Shown piece after piece: positions 23,480-36,844 of a stretch of 64,000 nt of DNA (position 1 is the stretch's first letter; every line of letters begins with the position of its first letter). The translations under genes and the position numbers were made by a program. Origin of the DNA: Hypericum androsaemum (Eukaryota > Streptophyta > Magnoliopsida > Malpighiales > Hypericaceae); NCBI GenBank assembly GCA_963995505.1, contig OZ023186.1, positions 4,402,001 to 4,466,000 on the forward strand. The letters are read 5' to 3'. Below the pieces are notes generated by a model that made no database searches, had not been told where the DNA came from, and saw only the letters and a list, made by a program, of their open reading frames with translations.

Positions 23480-25966
23480 TGTTGGGATGGCGAGAAATAG
23501 GAAAGACTTATTTCCTATTCCTATTCCTATTCTGACTAGATTCTGGATTCCTAATTAGACCTAGATAGGTTATTTGTACACCAAGGGTTTGTCTCTATAT
23601 AAAGACATGTTACCCTAAGGTTTTGTATAGCTTTGTGACTCGGATCCATCAATAAAATTTCTCCTTTCTCACCGTGGACGTAGGCATTAAGCCGAACCAC
23701 GTAATTCTCTTGTTCCGTGTTCTTTGTGCGATCTTGTTCTCTAGTTGCTGAATTTCTAACAATTGGTATCAGAGCTTGGGTTGGAGGATAACGGACGGCG
23801 CAAAGTTTGCTCTTGTGAAGTTCGATGGTTTTTCGAATTTTGGGTTATGGCAAAGGCGTGTCAAGGATCTCCTCGTGCAACAAGGGATGGTCATCGCGCT
23901 CTCGGAGAAGAAGCCCAAGAAGATGGAGGAGCAAGAGTGGAAGGAGATGGGGGCCAAGGCGGTGGCGACAATTCACTTGTGCTTGGCGGATGATGTGATG
24001 TATCACGTCATGGATGAGGAGTCACCAGCTGAAGTATGGAAGAAATTGGAGGCAAGGTATATGTCTAAGTCTTTGTCGAACAAGCTTTATCTTAAGCAAA
24101 AATTGTACGGGCTCAAGATGAAGGAGGGCTCGGATTTGAGCCAACACATTAATGGTTTAAGTCAACTTGTGAGCGACTTGAGAAAGGTTGATGTGAAGTT
24201 TGAGGAAGAAGACAAGGTATTGTTGCTGCTGAATTCTTTACCTGGCTCCTACGAAAATTTGGTTACAACTCTAACTTGGGGGAAGGAGTCCCTGGTGTTG
24301 GAAGATATCACAAGTGCTCTGCTAGGGTTTCACCAAAGAAGAAAAATTGACGATGAACAAGCGGAAGGGCTAGTTGTGAGGGGTAGCCATGGTGATCGTA
24401 GTGGGGCAAAAGACAGGAAGGGATCCAAGTCGTGGTCAAGGAGGTTCAAGGGAAATTGCTTCGAGTGCGGAGAAAAAGGGCACGTGAAGAAGGATTGTAC
24501 AAAAAGAACTCGGGATCGCGAGGAAAAAGGATCAGGTTCCGTGAATGTGGCCTCACATTCGGACGGGTCAGATGGTGATCTTCTTTCTATTTTGTCAAGT
24601 CCAAAGCATTCTGATTCCTGGATTTTGGATAGCGCTTGCTCTTTCCACATGATGCCCAAGAGAGGGTGGTTCGACACCTACAAGTTCGTTGATTCAGGTA
24701 TGGTGACTATGGGTGATGGTTCTACTTGCAGAATTGCTGGCATAGGTGATATCCAAATCAAGATGTGGGATGGTGTTGAGAGAAAATTGTGTGGGGTTAG
24801 GCATGTTCCGAAGTTGGAGAGGAATTTGATCTCGTTAGGAGCCTTGGATTATAGTGGGTACAACTATAATGTTGTAGGCGGGCTAATGGAAGTGGAGAAG
24901 GATGCTATGGTGGTGATGAAGGGTGAAATGAATGCTAGGAACACCTATAGGTTAGTGGGGAACACTGTTGTAGGTGGAGTCACATCGTTGGGTTCCGATA
25001 GAGGGGAGAAAAGCTCTTGTGTGATGGAGCGAAAGCTTGACATGAATGGTTTGAGTGGAGTTGGGATTCGCAGAGACAAAGTTAGCAAGTTCCCGCTATG
25101 GTTGTCTAAAGAGACGTGCACGTCAAAGGTGTTGGGTAGGTTTTGCATGGGGAATGCGAAGTCGTTGGTAGCACCACGGGCGAATCGGGTATCTCACTCA
25201 AGGCCGAACAGTGGAGTTCGTGGCATGTCAAGGGTTCTACTTGGTAGAACAAAAGGTTGCCCTTTGTATGCTATGGCATGTAGCATTAGTATGAGGCAAG
25301 AAGGTCCAGCGGAGAAGCAGTTCGAGGTTGCGGAGCATGGGGTTGACCGAAAAATAGAGAGCGCATCTATTGGTCACAAGTTTGCTTCAGCAGGTGGACT
25401 TGCTAGTTGGAGTTCGATGGAGGTTGGAGAGAATAGGCCAAGCAAGCTCAGAAGCTCGAGCTTGGGGGCTGGCTCCAAGTGATTGAACAAAAGGTGAAGA
25501 GAAAGTTGAGATGGTCTTATTGATGTAGTTATCTATGGTCCGAGATGGAGTCGGTGGAGTTGGATTGGTTTTGCAAGATCTCATGGTCCTTCATGGGGCG
25601 GTGTTTTGTCAAGGTGGAGTTTGTTGAAGTTCGGGTGGAGCTTCATGGTTCTTCCACGAGATGATTTCTCGCCAAGGTGGAGATTGTTGAGATAGCGAGA
25701 AATAGGAAAGACTTATTTCCTATTCCTATTCCTATTCTGACTAGATTCTGGACTCCTAATTAGACCTAGATAGGTTACTTGTACACCAAGGGTTTGTCTC
25801 TATATAAAGACATGTTACCCTAAGGTTTTGCATAGCTTTGTGACTCGGATCCATCAATAAAATTTCTCCTTTCTCACCGTGGACGTAGACATTAAGCCGA
25901 ACCACGTAATTCTCTTGTTCCGTGTTCTTTGTGCGATCTTGTTCTCTAGTTGCTGAATTCCTAACA
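23480..25966 (+). mobile_element. Truncated Copia element, 282-bp LTRs, single ORF
   Basis: LTRs at 23480-23761 and 25685-25966 have equal length and about seven differences. The target-site duplication AAGTA is exact (23475-23479 and 25967-25971). The primer site TGGTATCAGAGC (tRNA-iMet type) is at 23764-23775, and the purine tract AAGGTGGAGAT abuts the 3' LTR. The U3 has TATATAAAG near 23598. The internal 1.9 kb carries one frame and lacks integrase and RT core, so the element is non-autonomous. It splits an upstream-unit sequence that is uninterrupted at 10200-10330. Confidence 0.92.
23788..25482 (+). CDS. Gag-protease-pre-integrase fusion of a non-autonomous Copia
   Basis: The open frame spans about 565 codons. 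Reading order: gag core (LWQRRVKDLLVQQGM, SLSNKLYLKQKLYGLKM, LLLLNSLPGSYENLVTTL), CCHC knuckle CFECGEKGHVKKDC, protease motif WILDSACSFHM, pre-integrase VRHVPKLERNLISLGALD, then a tail like the end of RT (SKVLGRFCMGNAKSLVAP, RGMSRVLLGRTK). The start codon is doubtful: the sister copy at 46467 has ATG at the aligned position, while here 23788-23790 is ATA. The next in-frame ATG is at about 23887, inside gag. The protease Asp is intact. Integrase and RT core were lost by an internal deletion that kept the frame open. Confidence 0.8.
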   Translation: MTDGAKFALVKFDGFSNFGLWQRRVKDLLVQQGMVIALSEKKPKKMEEQEWKEMGAKAVATIHLCLADDVMYHVMDEESPAEVWKKLEARYMSKSLSNKLYLKQKLYGLKMKEGSDLSQHINGLSQLVSDLRKVDVKFEEEDKVLLLLNSLPGSYENLVTTLTWGKESLVLEDITSALLGFHQRRKIDDEQAEGLVVRGSHGDRSGAKDRKGSKSWSRRFKGNCFECGEKGHVKKDCTKRTRDREEKGSGSVNVASHSDGSDGDLLSILSSPKHSDSWILDSACSFHMMPKRGWFDTYKFVDSGMVTMGDGSTCRIAGIGDIQIKMWDGVERKLCGVRHVPKLERNLISLGALDYSGYNYNVVGGLMEVEKDAMVVMKGEMNARNTYRLVGNTVVGGVTSLGSDRGEKSSCVMERKLDMNGLSGVGIRRDKVSKFPLWLSKETCTSKVLGRFCMGNAKSLVAPRANRVSHSRPNSGVRGMSRVLLGRTKGCPLYAMACSISMRQEGPAEKQFEVAEHGVDRKIESASIGHKFASAGGLASWSSMEVGENRPSKLRSSSLGAGSK

Positions 25967-25971
25967 AAGTA

Positions 25972-26315
25972 TATATTGATACCAATTATTAGTAATAGTA
26001 AATGAGTTCGGCCCACTGAAACCTAAGAGTTAACAAATGGCCTATTACTAACATAATTAGAGAAAGGGAAAAAATGAAAAAAAAATCTCTCGCACGGACG
26101 ACTCCTCCTCGACTTCCTCTTCCTCGTCAAACTCCCCGTTAACTAGAGAAAGGCCATGCATTCAGGAATGATCGAATTGAAAGGCAAAGAAGTTGACCAC
26201 CAATTAAACCGCATTGATCACAAGTCTAACTAGGAAATCGACCGGTCCACCTGCGATGATCAACAATCCAACCGCATTGATCGAATTGCTATGCGAAACA
26301 TTGATATCATGGAGT
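25972..26315. other. Array upstream-unit remnant
   Basis: It continues the sequence interrupted by the Copia element and aligns with 10270-10800. It includes the GGAATGATCGAATTGAAAGG word shared with 10600. No gene is present. Confidence 0.6.
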
Positions 26316-26663
26316 TTTTTATAAAGAGAAAAGTACAATTTAGTATTTTGTGGTATCACATTTTTTGTCTTTAGTCTATGTGGTTTAAAAATCATCAAAC
26401 ATGTTCAAGTTATTTAAATTTTTTTTATTTTTCGATCTCGCTCAGGCTCGAATAGCTTCCAATCCTATTTAGATTGCCATGTCACTTTTACTGAATGTGT
26501 GATGTGCCATCTCATCTTTTTTAATCCTTGCAAATGATTACGTGACAAACCAAAAAAATCTGAAAATGGTAATGGATTTTTTTATAATTTCAAAATGACA
26601 TATGTTACTCTCTCCCTCTAAACTAAAACCCTAAAACTTCCATTTTCCTTGACCACCAAAAAA

Positions 26664-26825
26664 ATGGCCGCCGCCCCAACTTCCCTCTCCTCCTCCATAT
26701 TCCCCAACCAAACATACCCTCTTAAGGCCCCGCCTCACCTCCCCAACAACGCCGCCTACCTCTCCGGTGCCAGTCCGACGGCGCCGGCCCAGGTAAAAGA
26801 AGTTCCGGCGACGGCAAAGTCTTAG
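26664..26825 (+). other. Possible captured gene fragment, N-terminal coding-like
   Basis: ATG at 26664 opens 53 codons starting MAAAPTSLSSSIF, Ser/Pro/Ala-rich like a plastid transit peptide, ending at TAG 26823-26825. A CAG|GTAAAAG donor-like site lies near 26789-26797. The region is much more GC-rich than its surroundings. About 50 bp around AGTTCCGGCGACGG repeats once, 65 bp downstream. No family was identified. Confidence 0.4.
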
Positions 26826-27027
26826 AAGGGAACCAGTTCGGCGGCGCCGGCCACGACGATAAGGAAGTTCCGGCGACGGAAATGTCTTAGAGGGGAACCA
26901 GTTCAGCGAGATGCGAGATGGATATTGCAGATAATGAATCCTCCTTTCATTAGAAACCCATATCAGAACTCCCTATTCAATCAAACACCAGCACATAATT
27001 TGCCAAAGAAATTAAAGTGGGGAAAAG

Positions 27028-27198
27028 CTAACGGAGGTCAGCCTGGTAATTGCCCTCGTCGTCGTCGCAGTCCTTCTTCTTGCGGGGGACGTGCATGGTG
27101 GAGGAGCCGTTGGTGTCCTTGAACATGTCCACCTCCTCGTCCTCCTCCATATCCCTCCATGGCGCCTTTACCAGCAATTCCTTCTTTGATTTCGTCAT
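27028..27198 (-). other. Possible captured gene fragment, acidic 56-codon frame
   Basis: ATG at 27198 gives a 56-residue frame starting MTKSKKELLVKAPWRDMEED and ending NYQADLR. It is highly charged and more GC-rich than the flanks. I do not recognise a domain. It lies inside the second MULE, upstream of a LINE insertion, and could be a captured C-terminal exon or chance. Confidence 0.35.
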
Positions 27199-27341
27199 TT
27201 CACATGGAAGAGCTAACGTTTTTGATGGGGATAGGGATGATTGATGAGGGAGGAAGTGAGTTGAATTGGTTTGGACTTGGAGGTCTCTTTCTGCTTTTGT
27301 TTTGTTCTGGTGAAGATAGAACGAAGAAGGTTTGATTGGTT

Positions 27342-28783
27342 GGAGATTACTCACAAACCCTACATCTTTGGCGGCACAGGTGTTTAAAGCCAGGTATTAT
27401 CCCCGATGTCACATCTTACAGGCTCCGGAAGGTCATTCCCCTAGTTATGTTTGGCGAAGTATTCCTGAGGGTTTGCTGCTACTCAAGGAAGGCATCGAGT
27501 GGAGGGTTGGAGATGGTGCTGAAATCAATATATGGGAGGATTCTTGGATTTTGGATACCCCCACAGGCAGACCTGCTTACCTCAGGCCGGGGATGGATTA
27601 TCTTCAGCGGGTAGAGCAGCTAATGGAGAAGAACCCGTTGAGGTGGAATGAGGAACTCATTGATAATACCTTCCAATTGGAAGAAGCAGTACGTATAAAA
27701 TCCATTCACTTAAGCCCAAGAGCACCCTGCGATATTTGGAGATGGAAGTTTACAAATGACGGATATTTTACTGTCAAAAGTGGGTACCATCAGGATTTCA
27801 ATATTTGGTAGAATTCATCGACCCGACCTACTCTTTCACCAAACTATAGAGATCTCTGGTCTAGATGGAGGGGTTTGGATTGTCCGCCTCGAGTCAAAAT
27901 ATTCCTATGGCAAGCTAAGGACAATAACCTACCTGTTCGGGCTAATCTTAAGAAGAAAGGTATTGATGTTGACGAGATTTGTCCTCTTTGCAGTCAACAT
28001 CCAGAATCAATAAGCCACCTTTTCCAGGACTGTTCTTATGTCTCTTCGATATGGAACTCGTTTGGTATAGACCCTGGCTCGCTACCGGTGACAACCTTCA
28101 TGGACAAATGGGATAAGATTATGTCTGCTGGGGATAAGTCGGAGCTCTGCACATATGCGGCATGCCTCTGGGGGGTGTGGAAATATCGAAATTCTATAGT
28201 GTTTAGTCCTAACACTACGACCAGCTTGCAAGTAGAGGTTAATTATGCTCTTAAATTTCTTGTGGATTTTCAATTCGCAAACCCCAAGTCTTCATTGGCG
28301 GTACACAGAAGTAATCCAGTTTGGGTAGCTCCGGAGCTGGACTGGCTTAAAGTTAATTCAGATGCGGGTATGGGGGATGCTGGAGGGGGTCAGGTCAGTG
28401 CAATAATCAGAGATTCATCTGGAATTTTCATTGCTGCTGCACTGCGCAAGATTCCACAAATTCAACATCCAGTTTTGCTTGAAGCGTATGGAGTTCTTCT
28501 TGGGATGGAGGTGGCAATTTCACTTGGTCTTAAGAACGTGGTCTTCGAATTTGACTGTCAACCTATTATTCTCGCTCTACAGCATAATAGTCAGGAAAGG
28601 AGTGATGTCGCAATACTTCATGAAGATATCTGCTGCAGGAGTTTGGAACTAGATGAGCATAGATTTTCTTTTGTTAGAAGGGAAGCTAATCGGGTAGATC
28701 ACACTCTTGCCAAGGCGAACCTTGGCACTGATAGCGAGTCCTATTTTTTCTCTTCTATTCCCCCGTTCTTTCAGAGGTTCTAG
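27342..28783 (+). pseudogene. LINE ORF2 C-terminus: zf-RVT and RNase H
   Basis: Two frames (up to 27811 and from 27875 to 28783) are separated by a stop or frameshift near 27811. The first includes WRVGDGAEINIWEDSW. The second has the zf-RVT motif CPLCSQHPESISHLFQDC and an RNase H-like domain (WLKVNSDAGMGDAGGG, EFDCQPIILAL, RREANRVDHTLAK). The first RNase H Asp is retained (NSDAG). The frame ends at TAG just before the 3' UTR. Confidence 0.88.
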
Positions 28784-28851
28784 CTTTGAATGTTATGTAG
28801 CCACATTTTCAGTTATTTCAATCAATATATGAGTATTCTTTCCTAAAAAAA
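27342..28851 (+). mobile_element. 5'-truncated LINE (3' end of ORF2)
   Basis: It is flanked by a 16-bp direct repeat with one mismatch (27326-27341 and 28852-28867; core GTTTGATTGGTT) and ends in an A-run. This is a normal target-primed integration. Content is the C-terminal part of a plant L1-type ORF2: the zf-RVT region and an RNase H domain. Endonuclease and RT are absent by 5' truncation. It is nested in the second MULE. Confidence 0.88.
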
Positions 28852-29181
28852 GAATGTTTGATTGGTTTGTTTTATTTTTGGGAAGAGCATGAGGTGCAGA
28901 GATGGTGGGAGGCTTGATTTTGAAAAAGTATAAAGACCACTGGTATCATTTTGAAAGTTTTGTGACTTCCTACGTCATTATTTTCAAGGATTTAAAAAGA
29001 TGAGATGGTAAGCCACATATTCAGTAAAAGTGAATCTAGATAGGATTGGAAGCTATCCGAGCCTGAGCCGGACCGAGAACTCATAAAATTTCAAATAATA
29101 TAGACCTGTTTGATAGTTTTGAAACTACATGGACTAAAGATAAAAAATGTGACACTACAAGGTATTAAAATGTACTTTTCC

Positions 29182-29748
29182 TTTTTATAAATGGATAGGT
29201 TTTTTACATACTCCTTAATGCACATATGTACAATAATAACTATACAAAAGTCTAATCAGACCCTTTCCTTAAGGAATTCATGTACAGTAACAGATTTTGA
29301 TTGGCTAATTCGGAGATAAAATTCACCATTTCACCCATTATTGCATCCAATAGAGAATCGTATGGATAAGAAATTTCCTGTCGCCAATACTTCCCCGAAA
29401 AATTGCTTCGTTTGTATTGAGCCAAAGACCCAAAAGTATGGTAGCATACAAGAGAAACGACACCTTCATAATAATACCACCCCTCACTATTCACATCCAA
29501 ATTGGAAGCGAGGATATCAAATATTAAATGTTTGGCAGTTGTAACTATTGATGTTTACCTATTAACAAAACAACTTAGAGAGTAGAAACCATGTGGATGG
29601 AGATAAACCCGTCCAACATGAACAATTTTTTTTAAAGATCTTATGTTTCTGGAATAGAATAAGCTGGTTTTTATTCAACTGAATGAAATGGAGGATAACA
29701 ATTCACTACTTTATTTGGAGACAAACCAGAAACATTTTCAATGAAATG
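29182..29748. other. 3' flank of subtilase D
   Basis: No gene is seen. Positions 29280-29465 match 10910-11093 and 29470-29740 match 18066-18295. The site around 29461-29480 is the uninterrupted form of the sequence into which the 7-kb Copia inserted at 11094. Confidence 0.6.
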
Positions 29749-32836
<3,088 letters not shown>

Positions 32837-33477
32837 GTTTAGCTTTGATCGGATTCCAAAGAACAGCCCGTTCGTGGTTATCATGTTTAGCTTTGATATG
32901 TATTTATAGATGCCTTTGGACAGTGTATATTTCTGACGACCAAAACCACTCAGATTAAATTTCATCCAATGTAATCATATCATCAATGTTAATGGGGTGA
33001 CATTAATATGAATAGTGTAGGTATGGAATGAGAGTAATCCTGCATTATTTTACTTTCCTAAATATGTCTGGAGTTTCCTTCAAAAGAGAATAACCATACT
33101 TGCTTTCCATATAAAGATTTTGCTTTCCAAATCTAGCTTCAAATGCAATTATAGTGTGTCAATAACTTACCAAAATTTGGTATCGTTGGACACCACCTTT
33201 TAAAGGTCCCAAATATAGATTTAGATGCAACATGAGTGTATCAATAACTTACCAAAATTTTGTGTTGTTGGATAATTTTGCCACATTTTAAAGGATTTGG
33301 ATTCAGGGGGGACTACATAAAAATCATCCCCATGGTATGGACTAAATATGGGCCTTTAGATTTGCTCAAATTTTTTTTTTACAGATCTGATGGTCAAAAT
33401 TTGTTGAGGGTATTTTCGAGTTTTTATCCAAACATACTCATTAGGGTTTCACTATTTTCCTATATAATCCCAAAAAA
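32837..33477. other. Intergenic region upstream of subtilase D
   Basis: The first 400 bp are D 5' flank, similar to the flanks of A, C and E (GCTTTCCATATAAAGA-type word). From about 33280 new sequence starts. It ends in a TATA-like CCTATATAATCC near 33460, before the poly-C tract. No gene is seen. Confidence 0.5.
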
Positions 33478-33660
33478 AAAAATCCCCCCCCCCCCTCTTT
33501 CTTCCCCGAAGCGCTGCCCCACCCCCCCGGTCTCCCACCTGCCCCGCCGCCTCCCCCCCCCCCCCCCCCCGGTCCCCCACCCACCCCCCTTCTTCTTCTT
33601 CCCCGAAGCCCCCCCTCCCCCACCCCCACCCCCCCCCCCCCCCGGTTCCCCGAAGCTCCC
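33478..33660. repeat. Poly-C / C-rich low-complexity tract
   Basis: It holds several C homopolymers of 8-20 bases, with CCTCCC, CCCGAAGC and TCTTCTTCTTCC words in between. The proline-rich frame over it (33260-33679) is a by-product of the composition. Homopolymer lengths here are likely unreliable. Confidence 0.85.
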
Positions 33661-33884
33661 CCCCTCTTTTATTTATTAATTTTTTTGAATTTTTTTCGCC
33701 AGCTTTTTTCGTTGATTATTTGGTCCGAAAGAAATGACCCATATGCTGTTTCGACTTCGATTATCGTTGGATTGATCGATTTCATGTGGTTCTGATGATT
33801 TTGTATTTAAAGATTGGAACTTTATGTTGGCGTTTGGTTGTTGTTCGAACTTAGTGCTTAAAATTCTAGCAAAAATTCATAGAT

Positions 33885-34258
33885 GAATGATACCAATATT
33901 AAAGTAGAATGATACCAATATCCTAGAACGATGATACCAGTATTCGAGAAGAATGAAACCAATACATTCAAATAGTATACATTTTCACTTATAATGAGAT
34001 ACCAATATTGGAGAAGATGAAAACCAATATCACGGTGGAATGAAACCAATATCATAGTAGAATGAAACCAATATCATAGTAGAATAGAATGAAACCAATA
34101 TCATAGTAGAATGAAACCAATGTCATAGTAGAATGAAACCAATAACATAGAAGATGGAAACCAATATCATAGTAGAATGAAACCAATATCATAGCAGAAT
34201 GAAACCAATAGCATAGAATATGGAAACCAATATCCGAGAAAATGGAAACTAATATATC
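33885..34258. repeat. Minisatellite, ~22-bp unit
   Basis: About 16 degenerate units follow the form GAATGAAACCAATATCATAGTA. The best preserved run is 34030-34190. Units near the left edge have GATACCAATAT in place of GAAACCAATAT. It has no coding frame. Confidence 0.85.
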
Positions 34259-34369
34259 CGCTGATATTTTTTTTAATTATTTTAATTAGTGTATTTCCAA
34301 TATTGCCCCTGTCCCTTTCAGTGGGGATTACCCCTGTCCCCACAGAATTTGAACCCCATTTTAAAGGTT

Positions 34370-34855
34370 CTAAATATGGGTATGGATTGGGTACGAAATG
34401 TCACTATTCTGAACCGTTTGGAATGAAGACACGCGGAGATTTTTTTACAAATACGCTGAAATACGTGAACCAAAATGAAAAAAAGCCATGCACAAACACA
34501 GGCCGGATACAAATGCCATTATCACATAACTGCGCATGCCAGTATCACATAACTGCACATGGCAGTATCATATAACAGTGCATGCCAGTGTGACATTTTT
34601 GCAAAAATGCTAAAACATGGGGGACCAAAATAAAAAAAAACTATGCGTGCCATTATCATCAACAGGGACTTGCCGTTCTCACAAAAACAAATGACATTAT
34701 CACATAACTGCACTTTCCATTATCACATAACTGCGCTTGCCATTATCACATACTTGCGCTTGCCGCTGCGGTCCCCCTTCAGTCCAAACCGTCCGAAATC
34801 AATTCCTTCACTCCGTACCCAATCCAAACCCTATAAATATGTGGATTGGATTTAG
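34370..34855. mobile_element. Foldback MITE, copy a
   Basis: It starts with a GGATTGGGTACG...GAACCGTTTGGAATGAAG arm and ends with the inverted counterpart (CCGTCCGAAATC...CACTCCGTACCCAATCC). The interior has iterated words of the type GCCAGTATCACATAACTGC on the same strand. Two further copies lie at 35250-35710 (inverted) and 41583-41890. No coding region is present. No clear target-site duplication was found. Confidence 0.7.
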
Positions 34856-35249
34856 TCATGGATGTGTAAAATACGTCAGGACCATCCTAAATAGAAGGGC
34901 AGCCGAACTGGCCCAAAAACTGCAACCGGCGATGCCACATCAAAGCCCAACGAATCCCACGAAACCAGATGAATCCCGCAAAACCATGCGACGCTACCCA
35001 CAACGACGTCAATATGAGCAATTGGGTAATTCGATAATTAAAGTAGGGATCGAACTCGTGGTATTAAATGGTAATTGATGTTATTAAATTATCTACCCGG
35101 TTATATTAAATAGTCTACCGGTTATATAAATGGTCTACCCGATTGATAAAATGGTATACCCGGTTATATTAAATGGTCTATCTAGTTATGTTAAAATGGT
35201 CTAGAAAATGGGCCATCCAAGACTGTCCTCAAATAGACCTTCGAGGACC
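34856..35249. other. Spacer between two foldback MITEs
   Basis: It contains an imperfect tandem stretch (TTAAATGGTCTACCCGGTTATA type) near 35085-35200. No gene is seen. Confidence 0.5.
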
Positions 35250-35710
35250 AAATCAGGCCGGGTTTGGATTGGGTACGGAGTGAAGAAATCATTTCGAACG
35301 GTTTGGAGTGAAGGGGGGACTGCGCTGGTAAGTACAGTTATGTGATACTGGCATGCGCAGATATGTGATAATGGCATGTGTATTTGTGACAGCGGCAAGT
35401 CCCGTTTATGATACTAGTGCACATGACTTTTTTCATTTTGGTCCCAGTGTTTCAGCATTTTTGCAAAAAAGTTATACTGGCATGCGCAGTTATGCGATAC
35501 TGGCATGCACTGTTATGTGTTACTGGCATGCGCTATTATGTCATAGTAACATTTGTTTCAGGCCTGTGTTTGCGCGTGGCTTTTTTATTTTGGTCCCCGT
35601 ATTTTAGTATTTTTGCAAAAAAGCTCCCGCGTATTTTCATTCCGAACGATTCGAAATCTGGGCATTCCGTACCCAATCTATATCCAATCTGGTCCCCTAA
35701 ATATGTATGG
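35250..35710. mobile_element. Foldback MITE, copy b (inverted relative to a)
   Basis: The arms GTTTGGATTGGGTACGGAGT and, at the other end, ATTCCGTACCCAATC match copy a in opposite orientation. Together copies a and b form a large imperfect inverted repeat around a spacer at 34856-35249. Internal iterated words (TACTGGCATGCGCAGTTATG type) are the complement of those in copy a. Confidence 0.7.
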
Positions 35711-36019
35711 ATTTTTCTCCTAAATGGAATGACCATACTTGCTTTCCATATAAAGACTTTGCTTTCCAAATCTAGCTTCACGTGCAACACGAGTGTAATA
35801 ATAACTTACCAAAATTTGGTATTGTTGATAGCTTTTGAAAAATCATATCCGACTCAAAATTAGATTAGTTGGTCGAATATTATCAAAAAATCTGGATGAG
35901 CGGTCAATGAAAGAAATATGCAAGTAGCTTTGCACCAACTAAAAATATTTACATCAATTAGTGAGAGCGTTGGTCTAACTTAACCAAAGAGTCTCGAGTT
36001 TGAATTCTTAGAACACAAC

Positions 36020-36836
36020 TAGGGATGAAAATTTGACCCTTATCCTGAGGATCTACCTGGATCTTAGACCCTTCATCGGGTCCAGACCCAGATCCTGCCC
36101 GAATCCTTATTTTGTAAAAGGATAAGGGCATGGATATGGACCCATAGGATCCTACCCAATTTTTTAAAAAATATTAAAATAATATATAAATATATTAATT
36201 ACTAAAGTTAATACCAAATTCTCATCACAACCTACCCAAATAGGAATTTTTTTATAAGTAAATTTTATTCATCCAAGTTGGTATAAATACCATGGTACCA
36301 AAATGTCAAAGTACCAAAGTTACATCTTATTTGGTAATGATACCGAAGTATCAAATATCAAGATATTACAACTGGTAAAGAACGTGAACACCTATTCAAC
36401 CCAAAAAAATACCCATTAAGTAGGTTCCAATTGATGCCATTGACGCTTTAGATATCCGAGAGAAACTAACAAATTGCCAAAGGAGGAATGATGAAGAAGC
36501 TTTAACCTACATAATGGTAATTCAACCTTCTAATATATTCTACCCTTCAATTGTTATATTAATTTGTAGTTTTTAGCCAAAGAATAAATTGCATTCACAT
36601 TTTTTGAGTGCTTCGCTATTGCGAATAAGTATGGCTTGATTTTCAAAAAATATTTAATTTTTAAATAATACAGACCCGCGAGTCGCCCGAATCCTGCCCA
36701 ATTTTTAAGAATCAAATCCTATCCAGATCCTTGTTTTTAAAGAAGATAATGGTAAGGATTTGGGTCGACCTTCATAAAAGAGGGCAAGATCTGGGTTCTA
36801 TAAATCCTACCCGGATCCTATCCATTGCTATTCCTA
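36020..36836. mobile_element. hAT-type non-autonomous element, 817 bp
   Basis: The 8-bp flanks AACACAAC (36012-36019) and AACACAGC (36837-36844) differ at one base and fit a hAT target-site duplication. The ends begin TAGGGATGAAAAT, with TAGGAATAGCAAT as the reverse complement of the right end. The sub-terminal regions are rich in GGATC/GACCC words, as in other plant hAT MITEs. There is no transposase. Confidence 0.75.
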
Positions 36837-36844
36837 AACACAGC

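Larger units (their letters stand above)
26326..29181. mobile_element. Pack-MULE-like element with ~260-bp TIRs
   Basis: Terminal inverted repeats span about 26326-26590 and 28915-29181, sharing GAAAAGTAC ends and a block with GATAGCTTCCAATCCTAT-like words. The 10-bp direct repeat TTTTTATAAA (26316-26325, 29182-29191) is the target-site duplication and fits a MULE. The paralogous site at about 10777-10830 is empty. There is no transposase. The interior has two short host-like coding fragments (26664-26825 and 27028-27198) and a nested LINE (27342-28851). Confidence 0.85.

Noticed and set aside
33260..33679. Proline-rich 139-codon frame on the plus strand
   Set aside because: It is produced by poly-C low-complexity sequence.
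34500..34780. Iteron-like array as a replication origin or CRISPR
   Set aside because: The repeats lie inside a MITE with inverted ends and recur in two other MITE copies.
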